22,774 nt of DNA. Source: an uncultured Bacilli bacterium. GTDB lineage: Bacteria > Bacillota_I > Bacilli_A > RF39 > UBA660. How positions within the stretch are numbered: position 1 is the stretch's first letter; each line of letters begins with the position of its first letter. The stretch covers positions 1 to 22,774 of the forward strand of contig CANRME010000009.1 of the NCBI GenBank assembly GCA_947631655.1, read 5' to 3'. Below, in pieces: positions 7,415 to 16,036 of this stretch. The translations under genes were made by a program, and so were the position numbers. The notes under the pieces are model-generated. The model searched no databases and was not told the origin of the DNA. It saw only the letters and a program-made list of their open reading frames with translations.

Positions 7415-7420
7415 ATTATA
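7415..7420 (-). promoter_or_regulatory. Candidate -10 box of mutS
   Basis: A perfect TATAAT on the - strand lies about 20 bases upstream of the mutS start. A T-rich stretch stands where the -35 would be and is a poor match. The implied leader is only about 12 bases, just long enough to include AGGTAGTGA. Confidence 0.4.
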
Positions 7421-7462
7421 GCAAAAATAAGGAAAAAAAAGAATAAATTATTTTGTTCTAAA

Positions 7463-7491
7463 TTGCGATGATTAAGAAAATATGGTAAAAT
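7463..7491 (+). promoter_or_regulatory. Promoter of the GT-C-like membrane protein gene
   Basis: TTGCGA (7463-7468), a 17-base spacer and TAAAAT (7486-7491), with TGG immediately before the -10, make a good extended sigma-A promoter. It would give a leader of about 30 bases containing AGAAGG. Confidence 0.65.
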
Positions 7492-7527
7492 AATTTCGAA
7501 TTAAAGTAATAAAGAAGGTTGTAGTTT

Positions 7528-9129
7528 ATGAAGAATAAAAAGAGAAATTCTAAAATATACATAATATTTAAAATTATCCTCTCTTTTATTCTAGCTTTAA
7601 GTATTGTTTTAGATCATTTAGTTGTCTATAGTGGAAATCTATTTGGAACTTTAAAAGAAAATTATATTCAACAATTTAAATTAACGGATATATTTGTACT
7701 CTTACTTTACTTTATATTATTCTTTTTAATAATTAGTATAATCGAAATAATTGCTTATAAATATTTAGGATTAACAGATAAAAAAAGATGTAAATCAAAA
7801 TTTAAAATACTTTTTATTACCTTAGGAATTATTTTACTATGTTGGGCACCCTATTATTTATCATATTTTCCAGGAGGAATATTTTCAGATACAACTAACT
7901 CACTGGCTCAAGCTATTGGAGTTATGGAATTTAACAATCATAATCCGATTTTGTATTCTCTAATTTTAAAAGTATTTATTTTTATCGGAGGAAATATTCA
8001 AAGAGGGATGGAATTATTTACAATTTTCCAAGTTTTAGGTATGGCTGTTTCTTTAGCTTATTTTGTACAATGGTTATATAATAAAAATGTTAAAATGTCT
8101 TATATAATATTAGTTATAATATACTTTTCATTATTTAATTTATTTCCCTTATATGCAGTATCGATATGGAAAGATACCCCTTTTTCAATAGTTTTATTTC
8201 TATATACCATAGAACTTGCTAATATTATACTCAGTAAAGGTAAAACATTAAGTAATATAAAAACTATTATTATTTACCTCTTATTAGCTTCTTTAGTTAT
8301 TCTTTTAAGAAATAATGGTATATATATTGTTACAGTAATAACTTTAGTTTTAATTATCGGATATAATAAAGCACTAAAAAAACAAATTAAATTATTTAAA
8401 ATATCAGCGATTTCTTGTTTATTGGCTTTAGTTTTTATAGAAGGACCTGTTTTTAATTATATGAATATGAATACAGAATTTGTAGAAAATCTAGGAGTTT
8501 TAATCCAACAAATTGGTTATGTTACATCTTCGGAAGGAAAAATTAGTAATAAAGAAAAAGAAGTTATAAACAATATTATTCCGATTACCATATTAAAAGA
8601 AAATTATACTCCTTTAATAGTAGATTCAATTAAATGGCATGAAAGTTTTAATAATCAATATTTAGAAGAACATAAAAAAGAATTTTTTAAAACTTGGTTT
8701 ACAATATTTTTGAAAAATCCTAGACAATATATTGATGCTTATCTTTTAAATACTTTAGGATTTTGGAATATGAATAAGGAAGATTTTGCAGGAGCTTATG
8801 TAAATCCCACAATGTGGGGTGGAACAGATAATGTTAGTAATGTTTATCAAAAGGACTTAATCTATAATATTTTTAATCATTCTATTAGAGAGTATATTTA
8901 CCCTAAAAAAGCTTTAAACTCGGCATTTTTCTTATATTTAACCTTGGTAGCTTTATTATTTGTTATTAAAAAACAAAGTTATAAAAAAATTATCATCTTT
9001 TTACCATCTTTATTAACTTGGTTAACAATTATGGTTGCTGTACCATTGGCATTTAGTTTTAGATATACATATATTCTAATTTTAAACTTACCTCTATTAT
9101 TTATTATCCAAGTTTTAAAAGAAAAATAG
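7528..9129 (+). CDS. DUF6020-like polytopic membrane protein, probable GT-C glycosyltransferase
   Basis: A 533-residue protein with roughly 11-13 hydrophobic segments and one larger hydrophilic loop (about 330-450). The segment after the third helix, WAPYYLSYFPGGIFSDTTNS, contains an acidic residue in the first large outside loop. NNHNPILYSL follows. This pattern is seen in DUF6020 and related GT-C membrane glycosyltransferases, which use polyprenyl-phosphate sugars outside the membrane. The family assignment is from memory of motifs. AGAAGG precedes the ATG, with its own promoter upstream. It is the only rightward gene next to mutS, and its 3' end overlaps the convergent acyltransferase gene by 26 bases. 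It probably decorates the surface polysaccharide made by the neighbouring operon. Confidence 0.75.
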   Translation: MKNKKRNSKIYIIFKIILSFILALSIVLDHLVVYSGNLFGTLKENYIQQFKLTDIFVLLLYFILFFLIISIIEIIAYKYLGLTDKKRCKSKFKILFITLGIILLCWAPYYLSYFPGGIFSDTTNSLAQAIGVMEFNNHNPILYSLILKVFIFIGGNIQRGMELFTIFQVLGMAVSLAYFVQWLYNKNVKMSYIILVIIYFSLFNLFPLYAVSIWKDTPFSIVLFLYTIELANIILSKGKTLSNIKTIIIYLLLASLVILLRNNGIYIVTVITLVLIIGYNKALKKQIKLFKISAISCLLALVFIEGPVFNYMNMNTEFVENLGVLIQQIGYVTSSEGKISNKEKEVINNIIPITILKENYTPLIVDSIKWHESFNNQYLEEHKKEFFKTWFTIFLKNPRQYIDAYLLNTLGFWNMNKEDFAGAYVNPTMWGGTDNVSNVYQKDLIYNIFNHSIREYIYPKKALNSAFFLYLTLVALLFVIKKQSYKKIIIFLPSLLTWLTIMVAVPLAFSFRYTYILILNLPLLFIIQVLKEK

Positions 9130-10171
9130 TTTTTAATTTTTTAAAGCCGATTACTATTAAACAAGGGAGAATAGTTCCAACTATAATATATATTGACCAG
9201 ATATTTGAAAAAGCACAAGGAAAAGTCCCATAAATTAAAGGGTTGGTTTCGCCGATTAAATGAGCATATACTATATCTACTAATTTAAATGATAGGAAAT
9301 GAAGAGCCATTATTTCAAAGGAATAACTTCCAATCATTGTAAAATTTTTCTTTAGATATTTAGATTTTAAAATAATTTTAGCTAAATATAAACAAAAATA
9401 GATACCTACAAAAGATATTAAATAAAATTTTAGACCAGGAATTTGATTAATAGATAATTCAATATTCCATTTAAATTTATTTACACATAAATATAAAAAG
9501 TAAATACTTGGTAAAAATAGATACCATTTTAAATAGATATTTAAGTCTTTAATTTTTCTTACATAATAAGCAAGTATATAAATAGGAATTACTAAGAAGG
9601 CTGTTTGTAAGTGATATAGTAAATTAACCTCACGAAGATTTAAATAAAGTCCTAATATTAAATTTAAAACTCCCCCACTAATTATAATTATATTTTTTAG
9701 ATAACTTTTATTAAAAATCATAGAAATTTTGCGTCCAAAAAAGATTAGTAAACCAAAGATTGAGGTAGTAAATATTAGAAGAGGAACAAACCATAAAGCA
9801 CCTGCTAAAACTTCACCACATTGAAAAATGGTGGAATTAATTATTTGGGTTACTATATCTAAAAAACTATATTTTTGAGTATTAATTATCATACCTAGTT
9901 TAAGAAAAATATTATGAAATAGAATTAAAAGAATAGAAAAAATTACGTATTTTATCCAATTAGATTTAAATCTCGTTAAAAAATTTAAATCGGGATGATC
10001 ACCATATTTTTCTTCTTTATATAAATAACCTGATACAAAAAAGAAAATAGCTAAATGAAATAAATAAACATAGTATATTAAAGGTATACCTGTATGTCCT
10101 ATAACAATACATAAAATACTTATTCCTTTTACAATATTCCAGTATGTTTTGTTTGTACTATTTATTTTCAC
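9104..10171 (-). CDS. Acyltransferase family 3 membrane protein (O-acyltransferase)
   Basis: A 355-residue protein with about ten membrane segments. It opens NKTYWNIVKGISILCIVIGHTG, carrying the conserved first-helix His of acyltransferase family 3. FHLAIFFFVSGYLYKEE follows, the usual second motif. Proteins of this family (OatA, WecH and Oac types) transfer acetyl or other acyl groups onto cell-surface sugars across the membrane. Its place in a polysaccharide locus supports glycan acylation. It starts at GTG with AGGAGGG six bases upstream; no better ATG is nearby. A good promoter lies at 10197-10225, so it is transcribed alone. The end overlaps the convergent GT-C-like gene by 26 bases. The substrate is unknown. 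Confidence 0.88.
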   Translation of the reverse strand: MKINSTNKTYWNIVKGISILCIVIGHTGIPLIYYVYLFHLAIFFFVSGYLYKEEKYGDHPDLNFLTRFKSNWIKYVIFSILLILFHNIFLKLGMIINTQKYSFLDIVTQIINSTIFQCGEVLAGALWFVPLLIFTTSIFGLLIFFGRKISMIFNKSYLKNIIIISGGVLNLILGLYLNLREVNLLYHLQTAFLVIPIYILAYYVRKIKDLNIYLKWYLFLPSIYFLYLCVNKFKWNIELSINQIPGLKFYLISFVGIYFCLYLAKIILKSKYLKKNFTMIGSYSFEIMALHFLSFKLVDIVYAHLIGETNPLIYGTFPCAFSNIWSIYIIVGTILPCLIVIGFKKLKTIFLLKLG

Positions 10172-10196
10172 TTTACCCTCCTAATATATAAAAATT

Positions 10197-10225
10197 ATTA
10201 TACTATTTTTTAATTGTTTTTTCAA
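10197..10225 (-). promoter_or_regulatory. Promoter of the acyltransferase gene
   Basis: On the - strand TTGAAA (10225 to 10220), a 17-base spacer and a perfect TATAAT (10202 to 10197). It is divergent from a promoter with the same -35, spacing and -10 that drives the GT4 gene. Confidence 0.75.
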
Positions 10226-10253
10226 ACTTAGAAGGATTATTACTACAATTAAA

Positions 10254-10282
10254 TTGAAACTTAATAGATGGAATAGTATAAT
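10254..10282 (+). promoter_or_regulatory. Promoter of the rightward GT4 gene
   Basis: TTGAAA (10254-10259), a 17-base spacer and a perfect TATAAT (10277-10282). The start codon follows at 10304, after GAGGAG (10293-10298). Confidence 0.8.
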
Positions 10283-10303
10283 AAAGTTAAATGAGGAGCA
10301 TTT

Positions 10304-11491
10304 ATGAAAAAGTTAATTCAAATAAATTCGGTATGTAATGGATCAACTGGAAAAATCATGGGCGATATTCAAAGAGAAGCTTTACATAATGGGTATGAAA
10401 CTATTTCTATTTACGGAAGAAGAAAAGGATATCAAGATATAAAATGTATCAAAGTTGGAGGTCCATTATCTTTTTTTAATCATATTTTGCTCACGACAAC
10501 ATTAGATATGCATGGTTTGGGGTCTTATTTTAAAACCCAAAAAATTGTTAAAATCTTACGAAAAGAAAATCCGGATATAATTCATTTACATAATATACAT
10601 GGTTATTATTTAAATTACCCTCTTCTTTTTAAATTTTTAAAAAAGGAATTTAAGGGTAAAGTTTTTTGGACATTACATGACTGTTGGCCATTTACAGGAC
10701 ATTGTCCATATTTTTCGATGATTAACTGTAATAAATGGAAACATATTTGTAATCATTGCCCTCAAAAAAGGAATTACCCTATTAGTTGGTTTAGGGATCG
10801 TTCTTCTAAGAATTATACAATGAAGAAAAAATGGTTTACGGGTTTAAAAAATTTAACTATTATCACTCCATCACAATGGTTAGAAAATTTAGTTAAAGAA
10901 TCTTTTTTAAAAGATTATAAAATTGTAACGATAAATAATGGTATAGACTTAGATGTATTTCATCATGTTGAAGATAATTCAATTAAAATAAAATATGGGA
11001 TTCCTTTAGATAAGAAAATATTACTAGGTGTTGCTAATATATGGGAAGAAAGAAAAGGCTTAAAAGATTTTATTGAACTCTCTAAAAAAGTTAGTAAGGA
11101 TTATCAAATAGTATTAGTTGGAGTTACGAAAAAACAAATGAAAAAATTACCGCCAAATATTATGGGGATTAAGAGAACAGAAAATCAACTAGATTTAGTT
11201 AAACTATATTCTAGTGCAGAATTTTTTATAAATCCTACTTATGAAGATAACTATCCAACGGTGAATTTAGAAGCTTTGGCATGTAATACTGAAGTAATAA
11301 CATATGATACGGGAGGTTCTCTAGAACAAATTAATGATAGTTGTGGAGTAATTATTAAAAAAGGAAGCTTAGAACAAAATATTGACAGTATAATAAATGC
11401 AATAAATAAAGAGTATTCTCGACCTTTTAAAGTAAGTGTAAATTTAGATAAAAAAAATATGGCAAAAGAAATTGCTAAGTTATATGAATAA
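10304..11491 (+). CDS. GT4 glycosyltransferase, WcaC-like
   Basis: A 395-residue GT-B fold enzyme that would transfer an activated sugar to a lipid-linked glycan at the inner membrane face. The N-terminal domain starts KLIQINSVCNGSTGKIM and includes DIIHLHNIHGYYLNYPLLF and TLHDCWPFTGHCPYF. A short four-cysteine segment follows (about 131-150). The family reminds me of colanic-acid-type GTs such as WcaC. The nucleotide-binding domain has NNGIDLDVF, GVANIWEERKG and the E-x7/8-E motif in EDNYPTVNLEALACNTEV. GAGGAG precedes the ATG by five bases. Unlike most of the locus it is rightward and has its own promoter and terminator, which suggests separate acquisition or regulation. The sugar is unknown. 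Confidence 0.9.
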   Translation: MKKLIQINSVCNGSTGKIMGDIQREALHNGYETISIYGRRKGYQDIKCIKVGGPLSFFNHILLTTTLDMHGLGSYFKTQKIVKILRKENPDIIHLHNIHGYYLNYPLLFKFLKKEFKGKVFWTLHDCWPFTGHCPYFSMINCNKWKHICNHCPQKRNYPISWFRDRSSKNYTMKKKWFTGLKNLTIITPSQWLENLVKESFLKDYKIVTINNGIDLDVFHHVEDNSIKIKYGIPLDKKILLGVANIWEERKGLKDFIELSKKVSKDYQIVLVGVTKKQMKKLPPNIMGIKRTENQLDLVKLYSSAEFFINPTYEDNYPTVNLEALACNTEVITYDTGGSLEQINDSCGVIIKKGSLEQNIDSIINAINKEYSRPFKVSVNLDKKNMAKEIAKLYE

Positions 11492-11533
11492 TAAAAGTAA
11501 CTTTCTAAAATTTTAAAAGTTACTTTTATTTAT
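11491..11533. terminator. Bidirectional terminator between convergent glycosyltransferase genes
   Basis: A 14-base inverted repeat (11491-11504 with 11516-11529) surrounds an 11-base loop. Its A-rich left side and T-rich right side give a U-run whichever strand is transcribed. It lies directly after the rightward GT4 stop and covers the last codons of the leftward GT4, where it would end the long polysaccharide operon. Confidence 0.75.
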
Positions 11534-12715
11534 TTCTGTTTCTAAAACTTTTAGCAAATCATCAAGACATTTTTCTTTTTTAAAATGTTTAACATAATAA
11601 TTATAACTATTTTTAGACCATTCATCTATTTTTTTAGAATCTTTACTCATTTCTAAAATTAATTTAGCAAGTGTTTTATAATCATAAGAAGAGGTACAAA
11701 GTCCACAATCAGCTTCTAAAATAACATCTTTTACTTCGCCATTTATAGCACCAATAATTGGTTTAGCAGCTATCATATAAGATTGAACTTTAGCAGGTAG
11801 GGTATTATTTACAACTTCATTATCAACCATGGTTATTAAGAATGCATCAGCTAAATCGTAAAATTTTTTCATTTTAGCAACAGGAAAATATCCATAAAAT
11901 TTTACATTTTTAAGATTATATTTTTTAGCTAATTCTTCACATTTCGTTTTACTAAGTCCATCCCCTACTATATGAAATAAAATATTTTTATTTTCTTTTA
12001 AAATATTAGCAGCTTCAATAATTGTTTCTACGCTTTGAGCAGGTCCAATATTACCAGCAAAAACTAAATCGAATATTTTATTATCAGTTTTTTTTGTATT
12101 TTTATAATCATCTTCGGCATAACTTGGTAAATATAAATATTGCTTTTCTTTGGGAAGTTTTAATTCATTAATAAAATACTTTTTAAAAGATTTACTACTA
12201 CAAGTAATTAAATCAGCACTATTATAAGCATTATAACTCCATTTAGTAAGAATTTTATATGATAAGCTTTCTTTAGAAATTCCTCCTGTAGTAATACTTA
12301 CGGGCCACTGATCTAAAACATGAATTACTAAAGGTATATGTTTTATTTTTTTTATAACTCTAGCTGGCCAAGTCATAGTTATAGGAGATAATTGATATAC
12401 ATAAATAATATCAAAATCCTTTTTCATAAAAAAAGCTTTGATACTACTTGATATAGCAAAAGACATATAGTTTATAATCATTCTCAAAGTAGAAGAACCT
12501 CTACCAATTAGAAAACATCTTTTTACTTTAACTCCATTTATAATTTCTTTTCTTTTTCTAAACCATTTATATTCTTTCAATACTTTTCCTTTAGGATAAT
12601 TTGGTAAACCAGTTAAAACTGTAACATCATGTCCTTTTTTAACAAGTTCAAAACAGATATCATTAATTCGAAAATTTTCGGGGTAAAAATGTTGACATAC
12701 TACTAAGATTTTCAT
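11513..12715 (-). CDS. GT4 glycosyltransferase, WbuB-like
   Basis: A 400-residue GT-B enzyme. The N-terminus MKILVVCQHFYPENFRIND and GLPNYPKGK are typical of the WbuB/WcaI-like group, which adds a sugar in O-antigen or capsule assembly. The C-terminal domain has FAGNIGPAQSVETIIEA and a donor-site segment around LPAKVQSYMIAAKPII. The open frame reaches back to 12772, but the ATG at 12715 is chosen. It is preceded by AAAGGAG at good distance, matches the family N-terminus, and leaves 11 bases after the flippase stop instead of a 46-base overlap. It is the last gene of the leftward operon and ends inside the bidirectional terminator. Donor and acceptor are unknown. Confidence 0.9.
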   Translation of the reverse strand: MKILVVCQHFYPENFRINDICFELVKKGHDVTVLTGLPNYPKGKVLKEYKWFRKRKEIINGVKVKRCFLIGRGSSTLRMIINYMSFAISSSIKAFFMKKDFDIIYVYQLSPITMTWPARVIKKIKHIPLVIHVLDQWPVSITTGGISKESLSYKILTKWSYNAYNSADLITCSSKSFKKYFINELKLPKEKQYLYLPSYAEDDYKNTKKTDNKIFDLVFAGNIGPAQSVETIIEAANILKENKNILFHIVGDGLSKTKCEELAKKYNLKNVKFYGYFPVAKMKKFYDLADAFLITMVDNEVVNNTLPAKVQSYMIAAKPIIGAINGEVKDVILEADCGLCTSSYDYKTLAKLILEMSKDSKKIDEWSKNSYNYYVKHFKKEKCLDDLLKVLETEINKSNF

Positions 12716-12726
12716 AAACTCTCCTT

Positions 12727-13932
12727 TTATTTCTTTAAATAATATTTTAGCATTAAATAACACATCAAACAATGAAGTATCATAGTAATAGAATAAGCAA
12801 AAGCAGCTCCAGATAAAGCAAAATTTTTAATTAGCAATATTGAAGAAACAAGTGCTATAACAGAACTTATTATATAAATATATAATTGTTCTTTATTTCT
12901 TTTAATTACTGTTAAAATATTTGATATCATACTTACTAAACCATAAGCAATCGACCCAGCCATTATTATCATAAATGACAATTTATAATTTTCTAAATGT
13001 AAGTCATAAATAAAATTTAATACAGGGACTCCTAAAAAGAAAGCGATTATAAATACTGCTATTCCTATAATTATATATATACCATTAATTTTATTAACAT
13101 AATTATTCATATTTTTCATATCTTTTTTGGCATATAATTTAGATATATCATTTAAGAATGGCATCAAAATATATGGACCACATAAACTTAAAAAAGTTGC
13201 CGGCATTACAATTACAGCAAAAATAGTTTGAAAACTATCTTCTAAGAAATACTCAATAACATATTTTTGACAATTACATAAGAATATATTTAAAAATGTA
13301 AATAGGAAAACCGGTAGAGTTTCTTTTAATAATTCGGGAACATTTTTAATAGTAATATAAAATTTAGTTTTATATAAAGTATAGAATTTTTTAATATCTA
13401 TTATCATAATAATAAAATTAACAATTATTAACATTAGAATAGATAATATTAAATTTTTTGTAAAAATATCAACTATAAGAAAAGTTAGAACTCCTATTAA
13501 AGATTTAAAAAATAAGGATTTACCAATATAAGCTAGATCATCTTTTTTTTGAATAAAACCATAATAACAATCACTAATAGCTTCAATAATTTTAAATAGT
13601 GTTAATAAAATTACTATAGTTGATTTAAAGAAAGTAAAGCCGTTAATGATGCAAAATAGAATAATTAAAATACTTGTAATAAATGAAGTTAAGAATCGAG
13701 AAGTAAGATATTCGTTTATTGAAAAAGAATTTTCAACATCTGCAACTTGATAAACTCGATTGTAATAAACAGCAACAACGTAAAATAAACATGCTAAAGA
13801 AAAAGCGTAGGAAAATATTCCTGATAAATTAATTCCATTTATTCTTCTTACTATTATTAAAAGAAATAAAGAAATAAAAGCATTAGCAGTAATTCCCATC
13901 ATATTCCAAATAACATTTTTTTTCTTTATCAT
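12727..13932 (-). CDS. Wzx-like polysaccharide flippase (MOP superfamily)
   Basis: A 401-residue protein with about 12 hydrophobic segments, opening KKKNVIWNMMGITANAFISLF. This N-terminus is typical of PST/MOP-family flippases that turn lipid-linked oligosaccharides across the membrane. YVIEYFLEDSFQTIFAVIVM in the middle also fits the family. It is slightly short for the family (often 410-480). AAAGGAGG lies 10 bases before the ATG. It sits between two glycosyltransferase genes in the leftward operon. The same operon also encodes an ABC-type exporter, so two export routes are encoded. It may flip a different intermediate, such as a side-chain unit, or be the remnant of a replaced cluster. Confidence 0.88.
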   Translation of the reverse strand: MIKKKNVIWNMMGITANAFISLFLLIIVRRINGINLSGIFSYAFSLACLFYVVAVYYNRVYQVADVENSFSINEYLTSRFLTSFITSILIILFCIINGFTFFKSTIVILLTLFKIIEAISDCYYGFIQKKDDLAYIGKSLFFKSLIGVLTFLIVDIFTKNLILSILMLIIVNFIIMIIDIKKFYTLYKTKFYITIKNVPELLKETLPVFLFTFLNIFLCNCQKYVIEYFLEDSFQTIFAVIVMPATFLSLCGPYILMPFLNDISKLYAKKDMKNMNNYVNKINGIYIIIGIAVFIIAFFLGVPVLNFIYDLHLENYKLSFMIIMAGSIAYGLVSMISNILTVIKRNKEQLYIYIISSVIALVSSILLIKNFALSGAAFAYSITMILHCLMCYLMLKYYLKK

Positions 13933-13949
13933 TATGTTATAACCTCCTT

Positions 13950-14903
13950 TTATTTTATTGTTTTAATTATTTTATTTATTAAAATTTTCAAATATATTCC
14001 CAAAAAATATATAAAATGAGTTCTAAAATATTTTATATATTTTTTATCAACTATCTCTTTAGCTTTCTTATAATTTTGCAAATTAAAACTTAAAATACCA
14101 TTAGCAAATATTGGAAATATAAATTTACCATATAATTTCTTGAGAGCTAACTCGTTGTTATAATACGCATCAATTCTATTTAAAATATGTAAATGATCTA
14201 AAGATATATTAGCGATTTTTTTAGTAGAATTATAGTTACTATTATTTCCAGAGGTAATAGTTCGATATATAGCACCATCTTTATTAAATAAATGAATATT
14301 ACCATTTTTTAAACTATAAATACATTGAAATAAATCGCATATCATCTTATCACTAGTAAATATTTCTTGTAAATTTTTATTATTAGCTTCTTTTTTATAA
14401 ATGTTTTTATACATTGTTTCAACACAGGAAAAGAATTTTAAATTTAAAAAGTCATTTAAGTTAGTGTCACATTCTTTTTTTACCCATTCAGGAGAATGCG
14501 TTATTATTCTACCCTTTTTGTTTACTTCACACCGTAAATCGCTTACTCCTATATAATCCGGATTATCTTTCAAGAAGTGATATTGAGTTTTAATTTTTTC
14601 TTTCCATATCCAATAATCATCGCCTTCTAATACAATAAAATACTTTCCCCTACAATTAACTATAGCATTCCAAGTATTATAAGTATTACCATGATTTTCT
14701 TTACTAAATAAATATTGTTTATTTTTTATTTTGTTATCATATTCTTTGATTATTTTAGTGGTATTATCAGTCGAGGCATCATCAGCAAAGATTATTTCAT
14801 ATTCAAAATCAACATTTTGCATTAAAATACTTTCAATAGCTTCTCTAATGTATTTTTCGTGATTATAACTAATTAATATTATACTTAAAGGAATTTCTTT
14901 CAT
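13950..14903 (-). CDS. GT2 family glycosyltransferase
   Basis: A 317-residue GT-A enzyme. It begins MKEIPLSIILISYNHEKYIREA and has the nucleotide-binding FADDASTDNT, the metal-binding EGDDYW and a downstream acidic SDKMICD segment that could supply the catalytic base. The C-terminus is basic and partly hydrophobic (LGIYLKILINKIIK), suggesting membrane association. The open frame extends to 14930, but AAGGAG lies seven bases before the ATG at 14903, and the family N-terminus starts there. It lies 28 bases downstream of the DUF2304 gene. It would add a sugar to the growing repeat unit on its lipid carrier. Donor sugar unknown. Confidence 0.9.
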   Translation of the reverse strand: MKEIPLSIILISYNHEKYIREAIESILMQNVDFEYEIIFADDASTDNTTKIIKEYDNKIKNKQYLFSKENHGNTYNTWNAIVNCRGKYFIVLEGDDYWIWKEKIKTQYHFLKDNPDYIGVSDLRCEVNKKGRIITHSPEWVKKECDTNLNDFLNLKFFSCVETMYKNIYKKEANNKNLQEIFTSDKMICDLFQCIYSLKNGNIHLFNKDGAIYRTITSGNNSNYNSTKKIANISLDHLHILNRIDAYYNNELALKKLYGKFIFPIFANGILSFNLQNYKKAKEIVDKKYIKYFRTHFIYFLGIYLKILINKIIKTIK

Positions 14904-14931
14904 ATTAAATCTCCTTATACTATTTAACACA

Positions 14932-15264
14932 TTATTTTTTATTTTTTAAAATACTAATTTCTTGGATTAAATTTTTAATTTGTTCTTTTTGAATAGATAC
15001 TATAATAGTTAAAGAAATAGTAATGATAAACAAACCACCTATCATTATGGCAAAAACCATGTTTGAAGCAATTTGAATACCAAAAAAATTAGTAACTAAA
15101 CCTAATAAATTGGGAAAAAGAGTTAAAATAGCTAATATAAGACACATAAAATACCATATTATAGAATATTTAATACTTATTTTATTTTTACGCACAAATA
15201 AAGTTATAATTATAGCAATAAAAAGTAAAAAAATTATAGCTAATATTTTTAAATTATTTGACAT
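14932..15264 (-). CDS. DUF2304 small membrane protein, partner of the DPM1-like GT2
   Basis: A 110-residue protein with three hydrophobic segments (about 5-24, 33-52 and 66-90) and a charged, possibly coiled-coil tail (IQKEQIKNLIQEISILKNKK). This layout is that of DUF2304, which is commonly found beside polyprenyl-phosphate sugar transferases. It overlaps the end of the upstream GT2 gene by 11 bases, so the two are probably translated together. By inference it anchors that GT2 to the membrane or helps present polyprenyl-phosphate. No catalytic residues are evident. Confidence 0.8.
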   Translation of the reverse strand: MSNNLKILAIIFLLFIAIIITLFVRKNKISIKYSIIWYFMCLILAILTLFPNLLGLVTNFFGIQIASNMVFAIMIGGLFIITISLTIIVSIQKEQIKNLIQEISILKNKK

Positions 15265-15985
15265 CTTTATACCTCTTTATACTTTCTATAAATATAGATA
15301 AAGATACATTTATCATATAATAAATATTTTTCCAGGTATGAATTGAAGATTTTCCACCGGTTCTTTCATTCATTACAACAGAAACTTCTTTTATCTTATA
15401 ATTCTTTCTTAATAAAGATATGTAAGAAATAGGTTCAGGATATTCCATTGGATAAATACTTGAAAAATCTTTTATAATATCTTTATTGATAGCGCGAAAC
15501 CCAGAAGTAGGATCATATATTTTTTTACCAGTAAATATTTTAATTAAACTAGATATCATTTTAATACCAATTCTCCTAGCTTTAGATGATTTAAATCCTT
15601 CTTGATCTGGTAAAATAAAACGGGAACCAATACATAAATCGTATTTACCACTTATTATGGGATCAATAATATCTTTAACATATTCAACATTGTGTTGACC
15701 ATCGCCATCAAACTGAACAGCAATATCATAATTATTTTCATAAGCATATTTATAGCCAGTTTGGACTGCTCCACCAATGCCTAAGTTTTCTATTAATTTA
15801 ATATGCGGAATATTAAATTCTTTTAAAAACATTTCAGTGTTATCGGTCGACCCATCATTTATAACTAATACATCATAATTCGTATTATTGTTTTTATTAT
15901 AATCCATAATTTTTTTATAAGTATTTAAAATATTTGCTTCTTCATTATAAGCAGGAATAATTATTAAAATTCGGGCTTTTTTCAT
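15254..15985 (-). CDS. DPM1-like polyprenyl-phosphate glycosyltransferase (GT2)
   Basis: A 243-residue GT-A enzyme resembling dolichol-phosphate mannosyltransferase. It transfers a sugar from a nucleotide donor to polyprenyl phosphate at the cytoplasmic face. Motifs seen are IIPAYNEEANI, VINDGSTDNT, NLGIGGAVQTGYKYA, the metal site QFDGDGQHN, GSRF and PTSGFRAINKD. There is no membrane domain of its own. The downstream DUF2304 gene, overlapping by 11 bases, likely supplies one. The polyprenyl-phosphate sugar would feed a GT-C enzyme such as the one encoded just upstream. The ribosome site before the ATG is weak (GAAAGATTGATG), and the 51-base gap before it is larger than most in this operon. 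Which sugar is transferred is unknown. Confidence 0.92.
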   Translation of the reverse strand: MKKARILIIIPAYNEEANILNTYKKIMDYNKNNNTNYDVLVINDGSTDNTEMFLKEFNIPHIKLIENLGIGGAVQTGYKYAYENNYDIAVQFDGDGQHNVEYVKDIIDPIISGKYDLCIGSRFILPDQEGFKSSKARRIGIKMISSLIKIFTGKKIYDPTSGFRAINKDIIKDFSSIYPMEYPEPISYISLLRKNYKIKEVSVVMNERTGGKSSIHTWKNIYYMINVSLSIFIESIKRYKDVK

Positions 15986-16036
15986 TTACATCAATCTTTC
16001 TTTCATAAGTATATCAAATTATTTAATCATTTTAAA

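Noticed and set aside
12716..12772. Extended N-terminus of the GT4 overlapping the flippase gene
   Set aside because: The AAAGGAG site and the family N-terminus both point to the ATG at 12715. The extra 19 codons fall mainly inside the flippase coding sequence.
14904..14930. Extended N-terminus of the GT2
   Set aside because: AAGGAG lies within this stretch and serves the ATG at 14903.
15986..16036. Internal promoter between the GT-C-like gene and the DPM1-like gene
   Set aside because: The 51-base gap is AT-rich, but no -35/-10 pair with good spacing was convincing.
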